A stretch of DNA of 64,000 bases, taken from contig JANQGG010000060.1 of the NCBI GenBank assembly GCA_028277445.1, positions 1-64,000 of the forward strand. The letters run 5' to 3'. Source of the DNA: Chloroherpetonaceae bacterium (GTDB lineage: Bacteria > Bacteroidota > Chlorobiia > Chlorobiales > Chloroherpetonaceae). Numbering within the stretch: position 1 is the first letter of the stretch; every line of letters begins with the position of its first letter. The notes under the pieces are model-generated. The model did no database searches. It saw only the letters and a list, made by a program, of their open reading frames with translations, and had not been told where the DNA came from. Made by a program: the position numbers and the translations under genes. This document shows, in pieces, positions 1-8,688 of the stretch.

Positions 1-741
1 TTAAAAGTTTTAAAACGCAATGATAGCTCTTCTGACTGGGAAGATGCTGAAACTTTAGGCGGTGTTTTGGACTTTAGCGGTTGCCCGAATACCTTAATCA
101 TAAGAGGCTTAACCGGATTTTCTGATTTTGTCATTGGTGGTGGGGCAGATAATCCATTACCGGTGGAACTAGCTGGATTTTCAGGTGTGTCTAATTCAAA
201 CGGCATTGAACTGAGTTGGCACACCCAATCCGAGACCAACAATGCCGGATTTGTGGTATTAAGAAACGGGATTGAAATCGCCGGCTATAAAACCAGTGAG
301 GTATTAGAAGGACATGGGTCAACATCTAACAAACAAACTTACGCGTATATCGATGGCGATGTGAGCTTAAACAAAACATACACTTATGAATTGATTAGCG
401 TGGACTACTCCGGCGCGCGCCATTCGTACAGCCAAACCGTGGAAGCGAAAGTGGTTTTCGCCATCACCTCCGGCAAACCGATTGAATATGCATTGGAGCA
501 AAACTACCCGAACCCGTTCAATCCAAGCACAACGATAAAATACACGATGAAGGAAGTTGGCGTGGCAACCTTAAAAGTGTATGATGTATTGGGACGGTTA
601 GTGATTGAGCAAACCAAAGCGTCTGTGAAAGGCGAAAACCAAATCAACTTTAACGGAAGCAAACTGACAAGCGGGGTGTATTATTACCAGCTTAGCGCGG
701 ACGGGTTCAGCAAAACCCTAAAGATGATGCTGGTGAAGTAA
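1..741 (+). CDS. C-terminal part of a T9SS-sorted surface/secreted protein (5' truncated by window edge)
   Basis: The reading frame is open from the first base, so only the C-terminal ~246 codons are present. The visible part holds a short Ig/fibronectin-like stretch (from about codon 55, LPVELAGFSG, a common lead-in to T9SS tails). It ends in a type A C-terminal sorting domain: NYPNPFNPSTTIKY, then YDVLGRLV, and a final SGVYYYQL...KTLKMMLVK. In the FCB group such tails direct export through the type IX secretion system and anchoring at the cell surface. The function of the missing N-terminal part cannot be seen. A Rho-independent terminator follows within 30 bases, so this is the last gene of its unit. 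Confidence 0.9.
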   Translation, partial: LKVLKRNDSSSDWEDAETLGGVLDFSGCPNTLIIRGLTGFSDFVIGGGADNPLPVELAGFSGVSNSNGIELSWHTQSETNNAGFVVLRNGIEIAGYKTSEVLEGHGSTSNKQTYAYIDGDVSLNKTYTYELISVDYSGARHSYSQTVEAKVVFAITSGKPIEYALEQNYPNPFNPSTTIKYTMKEVGVATLKVYDVLGRLVIEQTKASVKGENQINFNGSKLTSGVYYYQLSADGFSKTLKMMLVK

Positions 742-768
742 AATGATGAATGATAAATTATGAATTGG

Positions 769-795
769 GGCCGGCGGAAATGCCGGCCTTTTTTT
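769..795 (+). terminator. Rho-independent terminator of the T9SS cargo gene
   Basis: A perfect 7-bp stem GGCCGGC/GCCGGCC encloses a 6-base loop and is followed by seven T residues, 28 bases after the stop codon at 739-741. Confidence 0.9.
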
Positions 796-814
796 GTTAA
801 CGATGGTTAAGAAT

Positions 815-1241
815 TGCTTCGGCAGGCTTTCTTTAGCCGCCTGGTAAACAACCCGGGAAAGAAAATAATGCCACTATAAAAACGCCGGGTTAATAATAAG
901 CTGGTTTGAAAAATATGGTGTTTTCTTAAGTGAAAAATCATTTTCTCTACCTTAATGTCATCGCCCGGTTTATCCGGGTGATCCATAACGATGGCAAAAA
1001 AATACGACATCTATATCCTGGCTGGCAAACGTAATGACACTTTGTAAATACCCTCGTAAGTGGAAACTTAATTTGATTGAAAAAAACACTCCAAATTGGA
1101 AAGATCTATATACAGAGTTGGCTACTGGATGCCCCGACTAAATCGGGGCATGACCAAGGTGGAGCCTTTTAATCATTAGTTTATAACAATCCCTAAAAAT
1201 GATCATACGCTCACCGAATGGATCAGTGTGAGTTAATATTG
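815..1241 (-). repeat. Dispersed hairpin-rich repeat, copy 1 (matches 38875-39224 in inverted orientation)
   Basis: Reading the minus strand from 1241 to 815 gives the same sequence, with point changes, as the plus strand from 38875 to 39224. Shared landmarks in order are GGTGAGCGTATGAT, TTATAAACTAATGATTAAAA, a CCCGA/TCGGG hairpin (1129-1151), a hairpin built on CCCGG/CCGGG (962-980) and TGCCTGCCGAAGCA-like ends. Copy 1 carries about 80 extra bases (about 1051-1130) between two shared blocks. Each copy contains a short open frame reading MSYFFAIVMDHPDKPGDD, which I regard as a by-product of the repeat and not as a gene. The element has no transposase, so it resembles a REP/MITE-type non-autonomous repeat. 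Confidence 0.8.
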
Positions 1242-1320
1242 ATCCGGTGTGTATAGTTAGGGATCAGAATAGTTGATGTTTTCTAAAAAAAATCGGGGGC
1301 GGAGCCGAAACATCGATTTT
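1233..1320 (+). repeat. Second repeat module (CCGGTGTGTATA ... A-tract hairpin), shared with 39241-39307
   Basis: The plus strand reads TTAATATTGATCCGGTGTGTATA and then, after about 40 bases, TCTAAAAAAAATCGG with an AAAATCG/CGATTTT hairpin. The minus strand of 39307-39241 reads ATTAATCCGGTGTGTATA followed directly by TCTAAAAAAAAATCGG. Here the module follows the main repeat; in the other copy it precedes it, so the two loci are permuted relative to each other. No coding function is seen in 742-1460 apart from these repeats. The 17-base string AAAAACGCCGGGTTAAT occurs at about 879 and again at about 1324. Confidence 0.6.
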
Positions 1321-1460
1321 GCAAAAACGCCGGGTTAATCGTTTCCATCATCCCCGGAATTGGATATATCTTCCCCTCTTTTCCAACAACGTTTTCATTA
1401 TCATATCAAATGCGTATTTTTTGGTAAAAACCATCAATCGGGCATTTTAAAACATCATTC

Positions 1461-2321
1461 ATGAAACTACTTGTTATTATTCTCTTTTTATATAGCGATT
1501 CACTGCTGGTCGATTCTTTACATAGGGTTCAAAATGATACTTCCGGCGCTGCTCAAGATTCACTCATAACCAAAATTGCTTCTCCTGAAATAAAACCCGA
1601 CAAATCAGTTCAAGAGCTTATAAAACTTGCCGATGAATCGTTTCATCAAATTGATTATGAGCTTGCTGATTCGTTGTATTTACAAGCGCTTGCTATGGAT
1701 TCAACCAATGCCGAATTGCATTGGCGACTGGCTAGGCTTTATGTCTGCATCGGCGATGGCATCAATCCAGAATATAAAGACCAACGCGCACCGTTTTACG
1801 ATACTGCGATCCGATACGCAAAAAAAAGCATTGAACTAAACGATAAAAGTGCCAAAGGTTACACTTGGCTGGCTGCGGCTTTAGGCGTTTCGGCGGATAT
1901 TTCCTCGTCAAAAGAGCGCATCAAAAAAGCCAACGAAATAAAAGGCGCCCTTGATAATGCTCTGGCGCTTAATCCCAATGAAGACATCGCGTATTCAATT
2001 TTAGGATCATTTTACCATGCCGTCTCCAACATCGGTTGGTTGGAGCGTTTTTTTGCCAACACATTTTTAGGATCGGTTCCCGACGGCAGTTTCGAACAAT
2101 CCGAACGGGCTTATCAAAAAGCCATTTCCATTGATTCAACCATTATCAGGCATTATTACGAATTTGCGCTACTCTATATGGATTGGGACAAACCCGAAAA
2201 AGCATTGACGCTTTTAAAAACAGCTCAGCATCTTCCGGTTAAAATGAAAAACGATCATCGTAGAAAACGCGAAATCAAAGAAATGATTGCCGATCTTGAA
2301 AAAAAAATATCCCATAAGTGA
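1461..2321 (+). CDS. TPR protein of the RMDN (regulator of microtubule dynamics)-like family, probably exported
   Basis: The 286-aa product begins with a hydrophobic stretch (MKLLVIILFLYSDSLL) compatible with export. It continues with helical repeats: a TPR at about 50-95 (ELADSLYLQALAMDS..AELHWRLARLY) and further pairs to the C-terminus. The block around residues 190-225 (SNIGWLERFFANTFLGSVPDG, then a YQKAISID helix) is the signature of the RMDN-type TPR family, which also occurs in FCB bacteria. The biochemical role of the bacterial members is unknown; TPR proteins usually act as protein-binding scaffolds. The gene heads a three-gene operon with the lipoprotein gene 66 bases downstream. Confidence 0.75.
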   Translation: MKLLVIILFLYSDSLLVDSLHRVQNDTSGAAQDSLITKIASPEIKPDKSVQELIKLADESFHQIDYELADSLYLQALAMDSTNAELHWRLARLYVCIGDGINPEYKDQRAPFYDTAIRYAKKSIELNDKSAKGYTWLAAALGVSADISSSKERIKKANEIKGALDNALALNPNEDIAYSILGSFYHAVSNIGWLERFFANTFLGSVPDGSFEQSERAYQKAISIDSTIIRHYYEFALLYMDWDKPEKALTLLKTAQHLPVKMKNDHRRKREIKEMIADLEKKISHK

Positions 2322-2387
2322 TTCATTCTGACCTTGATTGCACCCTTAGTTTTCTTTAACCTTTGGTTTTGCAACCAGTAAATTTTT

Positions 2388-3203
2388 ATGAAAAACACGT
2401 TTTTGGTTTTCCTCTGCTTATTCAGTTTTAGTTTTGCTTGTTCTAACAACGACAAACTGATCTCCCCGGATCATGCCACACCGATAATGCTGAGTTTGGA
2501 TAGTTTGAAACTGAGCGATTCGGCCATTGCTGCGCTTAATGTTGATGATTTTTTGATCTCCGATACCGTAGCCGAATTTCAATTAACCGTTCGATGCATG
2601 CTTTTGGATAATGGCGCCAGCATTCAAACTGTTCAGGTTAGCCTTGCCAAATCCGGTACCGAGACGGCCATTTCAACTGCCTTTCTTGATCTGTTGCAAT
2701 CGCAGCAGGATACACTGATCTATGAAGGCTCATTGCCCGTTCTCTTGCCGCGAACCGATATCGGGCTTTATACCATTTATGCCTTTGCAGAAAGCGCCGA
2801 AGAAACCTTTAGCCAAAGCATTCAACGCCAAATTCAATTGTTTAAAAACAACGCCGTGCCGCACATCGATACCGTTATGTTTTCAGCCGATACCATTCGC
2901 GTCGATAGCCCTCCATATAGCGACATTTTATTTGTCATGGCTAGCGTTTCAGATCCAGATGGCTTATCGGATATCGCACAGGTTGAAGCGATCTTTGAAC
3001 CTTTCACCTTCGAGATGTTCGATGATGGCAACGTGGTTGAACATGGCGATAAGTTTTATGGGGATGGCGTTTATACCCGTGGCTTTTCAGTGGATTCATC
3101 AAACACCAGCGGCTTGCGCACATTTCTATTCCGAGCCATAGATTCATCCGGCGATACGAGCCAAGTTAAAACCGGTTCATTTTATATTCAGAGTAAAAAC
3201 TAA
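2388..3203 (+). CDS. Lipoprotein with Ig-like 'choice-of-anchor'-type domain, function unknown
   Basis: The 271-aa product has a lipoprotein signal peptide with lipobox SFAC, lipidated at Cys18, so it should sit in the outer or inner membrane. The mature part is rich in beta-strand sequence. Residues ~150-265 (VSDPDGLSDIAQVEA..FEMFDDGN..HGDKFYGDGVYTRGFSVDS..GLRTFLFRAIDSSGD) match the Ig-like domain often found in FCB surface proteins, with the recurrent 'DDG...GDGxYT...A.D..G' pattern. The stop codon is followed by one base and then the ATG of the propeller gene, so the two are co-translated. I infer that it helps anchor or present the downstream secreted protein, but this is not shown by sequence. 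Confidence 0.7.
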   Translation: MKNTFLVFLCLFSFSFACSNNDKLISPDHATPIMLSLDSLKLSDSAIAALNVDDFLISDTVAEFQLTVRCMLLDNGASIQTVQVSLAKSGTETAISTAFLDLLQSQQDTLIYEGSLPVLLPRTDIGLYTIYAFAESAEETFSQSIQRQIQLFKNNAVPHIDTVMFSADTIRVDSPPYSDILFVMASVSDPDGLSDIAQVEAIFEPFTFEMFDDGNVVEHGDKFYGDGVYTRGFSVDSSNTSGLRTFLFRAIDSSGDTSQVKTGSFYIQSKN

Positions 3204-3204
3204 T

Positions 3205-4764
3205 ATGCATCACTTCTTAAAACTTGTTTCCGTAGTAACGGTTTGGTTTTGGTTGCCTGTTTTATATGGACAATCTTTAAATCATAACCTTTTAAAGAAG
3301 TATAGCCTTGCCGATCAAAAACAAGGCTCAATCAGTTCCAACAGCATCAGCCACATGGCCAAAAACGAGGCTAAAGGCGATATCTGGTTTGGCTCTGGCG
3401 ACGGGCTGAATGTAACCAACGATGGCGGTCAGAACTTCCGGCAGATTTCCGGCTTGGAGCGAGTAAACAAACAAGGCGTCTATAGTTTAATTGCCCGACA
3501 CGATACCATTCTGGTTTCAACTGCATTTCGCTCAACCAAAAGCGGCAATCCCACAACCGGCGACGGGTTTTTCATTTCAACCGATAATGGCGCATCCTGG
3601 ATCGAGCGCAAGCAACCTTTGGACAATCCCGAAAATACCTTAATTCAATATGGCGATAATCAACTTAAAGCCTTGCCGATTATCGTTCCCGAGCAAAATG
3701 TCATTTATGATCTGGCCATCGGGCCATCATCAGGGATGATCTGGGCGGCCACCTGGTCGGGAGGCATTCGCCGATCCAAAGACTTCGGTGAAACATGGTC
3801 GCCCGTGGTATTGCCGCCAACCGGCAAACAAACCATTTCGCCGGAAGAGGCCCTGGATTTTGTGGTTGAACCCCAACGCGGTAGCGCTGGCCATTTGGTC
3901 TTTTTAGGGTTTTCCGTGCTTCTTGCTTCGGATGGGGCGTTATGGGTTGGCACGGTTGACGGGTTATGCAAATCCATTAATCCATCGGATGAATTTCCAA
4001 GCTGGATAAAATTTAATCGCGGCTACAGCAACATTAGCGGGAACTGGGTTACCTTAATTAAAGAACAACCTTCGGGAAATGCCATTTGGGCAGCCACCTG
4101 GAAAGCCGAAGGCAGCGATGAATACGACGCTTTATCTTATACGCTAGATAATGGTAAAACCTGGCAAACAACCCTTGCCGGTGAACGCATTTATGATCTG
4201 AGTTTTGATCATCAAACCATTTACGCAACCGGGGTTAATGGCTTGTTTATTTCGCACGATGGCGGCAACAGTTGGCTGCATAAAGTAGTCATCACCGATA
4301 AAACCAATCCACGTAAACAAATTCTTGCCGGTTCGGAATTTTATGCTACCGAAACCGACGTTGTGAACTTTAACACAACGAGAGTTTGGGTTGGAACGGA
4401 AGATGGCCTTGCCGAAAGTACGGATGAAGGTACAACCTGGCAGGTGTTCCGAACTGAAAAAGCCACCTCATCCAAAAAAACGTATGCCTACCCCAACCCA
4501 TTTTCACCTAAAATTGATCGGGTCGTCAGATTGCGATACCGGCTTGCCGAAAAAGGTCCGGTTACAATAGAAATTTTCGATTTTGCAATGACTCCCGTCA
4601 GAACGCTTATCCAACAAGAACTTCGTACACAGCTGCCCGAATCCGAAGACAGCTGGGATGGTAAAAGCGATTTTGGCGGAAACGTTACCAATGGGGTTTA
4701 TTTCTACAAAATTGAGCAGAAAAACCAGGATCCGATTTGGGGCAAAATTCTACTCTTAGAGTAA
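3205..4764 (+). CDS. Secreted Asp-box (sialidase/photosystem-stability-like) beta-propeller with FlgD/T9SS-type C-terminal domain
   Basis: The 519-aa product has a signal peptide (to about residue 22, ...PVLYGQS) and then at least six Asp-box motifs, S/T-x-D-x-G-x-T/S-W: TNDGGQNF, STDNGASW, SKDFGETW, TLDNGKTW, SHDGGNSW and STDEGTTW. These mark a multi-bladed propeller as in sialidases and VPS10-type proteins. The last 90 residues start with AYPNPFSP and contain DSWDGKSDFGGNVTNGVYFYKI, a FlgD-like/T9SS sorting domain ending in GKILLLE. The catalytic arginine triad of true sialidases is not recognisable, so binding rather than hydrolysis is likely. It is the last gene of the three-gene operon. 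Its stop lies 2 bases from the stop of kdsB on the other strand. Confidence 0.8.
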   Translation: MHHFLKLVSVVTVWFWLPVLYGQSLNHNLLKKYSLADQKQGSISSNSISHMAKNEAKGDIWFGSGDGLNVTNDGGQNFRQISGLERVNKQGVYSLIARHDTILVSTAFRSTKSGNPTTGDGFFISTDNGASWIERKQPLDNPENTLIQYGDNQLKALPIIVPEQNVIYDLAIGPSSGMIWAATWSGGIRRSKDFGETWSPVVLPPTGKQTISPEEALDFVVEPQRGSAGHLVFLGFSVLLASDGALWVGTVDGLCKSINPSDEFPSWIKFNRGYSNISGNWVTLIKEQPSGNAIWAATWKAEGSDEYDALSYTLDNGKTWQTTLAGERIYDLSFDHQTIYATGVNGLFISHDGGNSWLHKVVITDKTNPRKQILAGSEFYATETDVVNFNTTRVWVGTEDGLAESTDEGTTWQVFRTEKATSSKKTYAYPNPFSPKIDRVVRLRYRLAEKGPVTIEIFDFAMTPVRTLIQQELRTQLPESEDSWDGKSDFGGNVTNGVYFYKIEQKNQDPIWGKILLLE

Positions 4765-4766
4765 CT

Positions 4767-5501
4767 TCAGCTTACCTGAAACATTTGCCTAACTTTTTCT
4801 AAATCCTCCAAAGTATCCACAGCATGAGATGTTAATGCTGTTTCAATGCATCGTATTGAAATGCCATTTTCCAGGAGTCTTAATTGCTCCAGGCTTTCTA
4901 TGCGCTCCAAATTGGATTTCGGCCAATCGGCAAATGCCATCAAAGTTTCTCTTTTATAGCCATACAACCCGATGTGCCTGTAATAATAATGATCCTTAAT
5001 CTGATTGCGAGTGTAGGGTATCGGCGACCGGGAAAAATACATGGCGTTCATGTTGCGATCCACCACAACCTTCACCACATTCGGATTTAGGATTTCAGCT
5101 TGGTCAGAAACATCCGTTTTCTGAACAAGCGTGGTGCATTCAAGATTGGCGTCATTTAAAAACGGTTCAATGGCGGCATCTATCATTTCAGGCGGAATGA
5201 GGGGTTCATCACCTTGAACGTTAATGATCACATCGGCATCCATATCCCTAGCCACATATGCAATCCGATCCGATCCGCTCGGAATATCCTCGGGCGTTAA
5301 AACAGCGTTGCATTTCCAGGTTGAAAGCGCATCCAAAATTTTTTGACTGTCGGTAGCCACCACAACATCTTCAGCCAGCCTGGATTGCCTTGCTTGTTCG
5401 TATGTTCTTACAATTAAGGGTTTGCGGTGAATATCAGCAAGCATCTTTTCAGGCAATCTTGTTGATTGCAAGCGTGCAGGAATAACAATGGATATTTTCA
5501 T
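4767..5501 (-). CDS. kdsB: 3-deoxy-manno-octulosonate cytidylyltransferase (CMP-KDO synthetase)
   Basis: The enzyme activates KDO with CTP to give CMP-KDO for the inner core of lipopolysaccharide, in the cytoplasm. The 244-aa protein has the family's usual length and its motifs: PARLQSTRLPEKML near the N-terminus, ATDSQKI, NVQGDEPLIPPEMI with the metal-binding Asp, FSRSPIPY and the C-terminal ERIESLEQLRLLENG. It lies 6 bases after dtd on the same strand and ends 2 bases from the convergent propeller gene. Confidence 0.96.
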   Translation of the reverse strand: MKISIVIPARLQSTRLPEKMLADIHRKPLIVRTYEQARQSRLAEDVVVATDSQKILDALSTWKCNAVLTPEDIPSGSDRIAYVARDMDADVIINVQGDEPLIPPEMIDAAIEPFLNDANLECTTLVQKTDVSDQAEILNPNVVKVVVDRNMNAMYFSRSPIPYTRNQIKDHYYYRHIGLYGYKRETLMAFADWPKSNLERIESLEQLRLLENGISIRCIETALTSHAVDTLEDLEKVRQMFQVS

Positions 5502-5507
5502 TTGAAA

Positions 5508-5960
5508 TCAGTCAACAGGCGGGGATTCCAACAATAAGGTCACCGGGCCATCGTTAATCAATTCAACCTGCATGTATGCAGCAAATTTACCGGTTTCCAC
5601 AATAACTTTACCGGTTTGCTTTAAACTGTCGACAAACATGGCATATGTTTTTTGAGCTTCTTCCGGTGGCGCTGCCTGGCCAAATCCCGGACGGTTTCCT
5701 TTCCTGGCATCGCCATACAGCGTAAATTGCGAAACAGATAATATACTTCCACCAACATCCAATAACGACCGGTTCATCTTACCTTCATCATCTTCAAAAA
5801 TTCGAAGGTTTAATATTTTTTTAGCGAGCCATTTTACATCTTTTTCAGTATCGCTGTGCGTAATACCAACCAAAAGCAATAACCCATTGGTTATCGCGCC
5901 AATCGTTTTTCCCTCAACTTTTACGGAAGCCTTCGTTACGCGTTGAATCAGAACCCGCAT
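5508..5960 (-). CDS. dtd: D-aminoacyl-tRNA deacylase
   Basis: Dtd removes D-amino acids (and glycine mischarged on tRNA-Ala) from tRNA. The 150-aa product begins [13 protein letters not shown] and contains both family signatures, [17 protein letters not shown] and the [12 protein letters not shown]-terminal motif. I chose the ATG at 5960 because it gives the standard N-terminus; a TTG 15 bases further upstream would add five residues that the family lacks. It is followed closely by kdsB. Confidence 0.96.
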   Translation of the reverse strand: MRVLIQRVTKASVKVEGKTIGAITNGLLLLVGITHSDTEKDVKWLAKKILNLRIFEDDEGKMNRSLLDVGGSILSVSQFTLYGDARKGNRPGFGQAAPPEEAQKTYAMFVDSLKQTGKVIVETGKFAAYMQVELINDGPVTLLLESPPVD

Positions 5961-6063
5961 AGAATATAATGGCAATTAAAAAAACCTCTTGATAATCAAA
6001 CGTACAACGAAACTGAGGGAAAACCGAACACATTGTACCAAGATTAAACAGATTGCGAAAAAC

Positions 6064-6357
6064 TTAACACACCTGTGTTAAAAAACATAGAAAAGCCTCT
6101 TTGCTCAGGCCTTCCAGATAAATGGTTTTGAGTTTGGATTGTTTGCCGGAAACAACATGTACCTGGCGTTTAGTCAACCCGAATGATTTGGCCAATAGCT
6201 CAATACATGCTTTGTTGGCGGCATTTTCAACCGGCGGCGAAGATATCTTGATTTTTAATGCACCGTCAAATTCCCCAAGAATCTCTGTTTTTTTGGCATT
6301 CGGTTGAACCTTAACCTGAAATCTTATGCCCGATTCCTCTTCCGAAAACCGAACCAT
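6064..6357 (-). CDS. DUF167 / YggU family protein
   Basis: The 97-aa protein matches the small DUF167 family of alpha/beta proteins: VKVQPNAKKTEILG, then LKIKISSPPVENAANKACIELLAKSFGL and the glycine-lysine segment VVSGKQSKLKTIYLEG. Its cellular role is not established. It lies 9 bases downstream of gatC and about 100 bases upstream of dtd, so these four genes probably share transcripts. Confidence 0.92.
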   Translation of the reverse strand: MVRFSEEESGIRFQVKVQPNAKKTEILGEFDGALKIKISSPPVENAANKACIELLAKSFGLTKRQVHVVSGKQSKLKTIYLEGLSKEAFLCFLTQVC

Positions 6358-6366
6358 TCAAGATTC

Positions 6367-6654
6367 TTAACCGATAACTTTCGGGACTTTGAAAAATCGC
6401 TCCTGGCTATCCGGGGCGTTTTTTAACGCATCTTCGTTTGGAATGGATGGTATTACCTCGTCTTTTCTTAACACATTGGTTCGGTCGTTCATGTTTGCAA
6501 GAGGCTCAACATGTGTGGTATCGCATTCATTTAATTGCTCAACATAATGAAGAATTGTATTGAGCTCAGATGTCATTTTTTCTTTTTCACGCTCGTTGAA
6601 ACGTAATTTTGCAAGCGTTGCAATGTACTCAACATCTTTTATAGTAACAGACAT
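6367..6654 (-). CDS. gatC: Aspartyl/glutamyl-tRNA(Asn/Gln) amidotransferase subunit C
   Basis: GatC stabilises the GatCAB amidotransferase that converts misacylated Glu-tRNA(Gln) or Asp-tRNA(Asn) to the amide form. The 95-aa length and sequence are typical: MSVTIKDVEYIATLAKLRFNE, the helix ...ELNTILHYVEQLNECDT, the belt segment HVEPLANMNDRTNVLRKDEV, and the C-terminal FFKVPKVIG. The gatA and gatB genes are not in the window, as is common in genomes where the subunits are dispersed. Confidence 0.95.
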   Translation of the reverse strand: MSVTIKDVEYIATLAKLRFNEREKEKMTSELNTILHYVEQLNECDTTHVEPLANMNDRTNVLRKDEVIPSIPNEDALKNAPDSQERFFKVPKVIG

Positions 6655-6712
6655 AATCTGAATTCCTTAGTTAGTATGAAATAAAAAAAACGATCCGCTA
6701 AAAAAACTAACC

Positions 6713-8236
6713 TCAACGAAATCGTCTGATCTCACCGGATTTAAGCCGGCTTAAATACGAATCCAACTCTTCTTTGACTTTTGGCGCTAAAACATATAAA
6801 CCGAGCACGTTCGGGAAACACATGGCAAAGATCATGGCATCGGTAAAATTGATCACACTATCCAATTCCATAGCTGCGCCAATTACCACAAACATACAAA
6901 AGATAAATTTATAACTTAAATCCGAAACTTTTGTTTCTCCAAAAAGATAGGTCCAAGCTTTTAGACCGTAGTACGACCATGCGATCATGGTAGAAAAAGC
7001 AAACAAAAGCACCGCAACGGATAAAACAATCGGGAACCAGGGTATAACGCTTTCAAACGCATTTGAAGTGAGCTCAATACCACCCATCCCTTGGGTTGAA
7101 TACAGACCGGTTAAGATAATCACCAATGCCGTCATGGTGCATACAATAACCGTATCCAGAAACGGTTCCAACAATGCCACGAGTCCTTCGGTAATGGGCT
7201 CATCGGTTTTTACAGCCGAATGAGCGATTGGCGCCGAGCCAATGCCCGCTTCATTTGAAAACGCTGCACGTCTGAATCCCTGGATCATTACGCCGATCAC
7301 ACCGCCGGCAACGGCCTGTCCGGTAAATGCGCTTTCAATGATAAATAAAAAAATCCTTGGTACATCCTGGATATAAACCAGAATAATAAACAAGGATGCT
7401 GAAACATAGATCACAAACATCAGGGGCACTAATTTATCGGTCACCCTCGCGATACTTTTAATGCCGCCAATGATAACGACGCCAACAAGTATGGCGATAA
7501 TCAATCCGAACAACCATCCCTGGTTATAAAAGAAACTAGCCTCCCCGCCGGTAACCACAACAAACTGTTTATAGGCTTGATTGATCTGAAACATATTGCC
7601 ACCTCCGAAAGAACCGCCAATACACATAATGGCAAAAAAGATGGCCAAGCCTTTTCCAAAACCGTGCCATCCTTTTTCTGCAAATCCTTTACTGATATAA
7701 TACATTGGGCCGCCTGAAACCGAACCATCCGGGTTAATATTTCGGTATTTAACCCCCAGCGTACATTCTACAAATTTTGAAGACATCCCTAATAGCCCTG
7801 CTACGATCATCCAGAATGTGGCGCCAGGCCCGCCAAGCGTTATGGCCACGGCAACGCCGGCAATATTTCCAAGGCCAATCGTACCGGAAAGCGCTGCGGT
7901 TAACGCCTGAAAATGCGACAATTCACCTTTCTGATGGTCAGGGTTGTCATAAACGCCCCTGATCAAATCAAAAGCCAATCTAAATCCTCTGAAATTGATA
8001 AACCCCATATAGGCTGTAAAAAAGAGCGCGCCCACGATTAACCAGACCAATACAAACGGTACCGAGGCATCTCCGACCGGAAACGAGTAAAAAATGATTT
8101 TCACCGATAAATCGGATAGGGGCTCTACAATTTCGTTGATCCATTCATCAATACTTTTTTCAGCTGAAGATTGTGCAAAAGCCACACAAGTATTCAATAC
8201 TGTAAAACAGATGCTTAAAAAGATTTTTTTTGTCAT
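6713..8236 (-). CDS. AGCS family sodium:alanine/glycine symporter
   Basis: The 507-aa integral membrane protein belongs to the alanine or glycine:cation symporter family. The family signatures are visible: [22 protein letters not shown] near residue 120, [20 protein letters not shown], and [22 protein letters not shown] in the second half, together with about ten hydrophobic membrane spans. The first 24 residues (to AFAQ) resemble a cleavable signal sequence followed by a short periplasmic segment, seen in some FCB members. Substrate is expected to be alanine, glycine or a related small amino acid taken up with Na+. Confidence 0.92.
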   Translation of the reverse strand: MTKKIFLSICFTVLNTCVAFAQSSAEKSIDEWINEIVEPLSDLSVKIIFYSFPVGDASVPFVLVWLIVGALFFTAYMGFINFRGFRLAFDLIRGVYDNPDHQKGELSHFQALTAALSGTIGLGNIAGVAVAITLGGPGATFWMIVAGLLGMSSKFVECTLGVKYRNINPDGSVSGGPMYYISKGFAEKGWHGFGKGLAIFFAIMCIGGSFGGGNMFQINQAYKQFVVVTGGEASFFYNQGWLFGLIIAILVGVVIIGGIKSIARVTDKLVPLMFVIYVSASLFIILVYIQDVPRIFLFIIESAFTGQAVAGGVIGVMIQGFRRAAFSNEAGIGSAPIAHSAVKTDEPITEGLVALLEPFLDTVIVCTMTALVIILTGLYSTQGMGGIELTSNAFESVIPWFPIVLSVAVLLFAFSTMIAWSYYGLKAWTYLFGETKVSDLSYKFIFCMFVVIGAAMELDSVINFTDAMIFAMCFPNVLGLYVLAPKVKEELDSYLSRLKSGEIRRFR

Positions 8237-8481
8237 AGTCTTGTAATCAGAGCTTAGTAAAGCTAGGCCGCTTATGTTTATTAGGCTCTCCTTATAAAGT
8301 TGCTTGTAAAAAATGTGATTAGTATTAAGAAGTGAGCCATTTGTTAGCGGAACTTTCGTCTTTTTAAAGGATTATTCGGAAAGCCATAATTTTATAAGAT
8401 TTATGAAAGATAAAAAACATAAAATGAAAAAAATATTTTTGGAATCTAAAATCATTTTTTTATAATTGATGCTCATTGTTT

Positions 8482-8556
8482 GGAGCCGTAGCTCAGTTTG
8501 GTTAGAGCGCCTGCCTGTCACGCAGGAGGTCGCGAGTTCGAGTCTCGTCGGCTCCG
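8482..8556 (+). tRNA. tRNA-Asp (GTC anticodon)
   Basis: The cloverleaf is complete: acceptor stem GGAGCCG/CGGCTCC, D-stem GCTC/GAGC, anticodon stem CCTGC/GCAGG with loop CTGTCAC (anticodon GTC), and a T-arm with loop TTCGAGT. Discriminator base is G, as usual for tRNA-Asp, and CCA is not encoded. The 245 bases between the symporter start and the tRNA hold no gene that I can see. Confidence 0.97.
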
Positions 8557-8688
8557 CACAATTTTCCTCTCGAAACCAGTCGAAATGATCATTAGCTTTA
8601 CCACATCAACGAGTTTAACTTTCAAAGAGATTAACGTATCTTTTATGGGAAGTCTTGCTTAACTTTTCTACCCTTAAGATTTTAAATC

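Noticed and set aside
807-1010. 67-codon frame on the minus strand (MSYFFAIV...)
   Set aside because: It lies wholly inside the dispersed repeat, has no ribosome-binding site, and its C-terminus differs from the second copy, so I treat it as repeat-derived.
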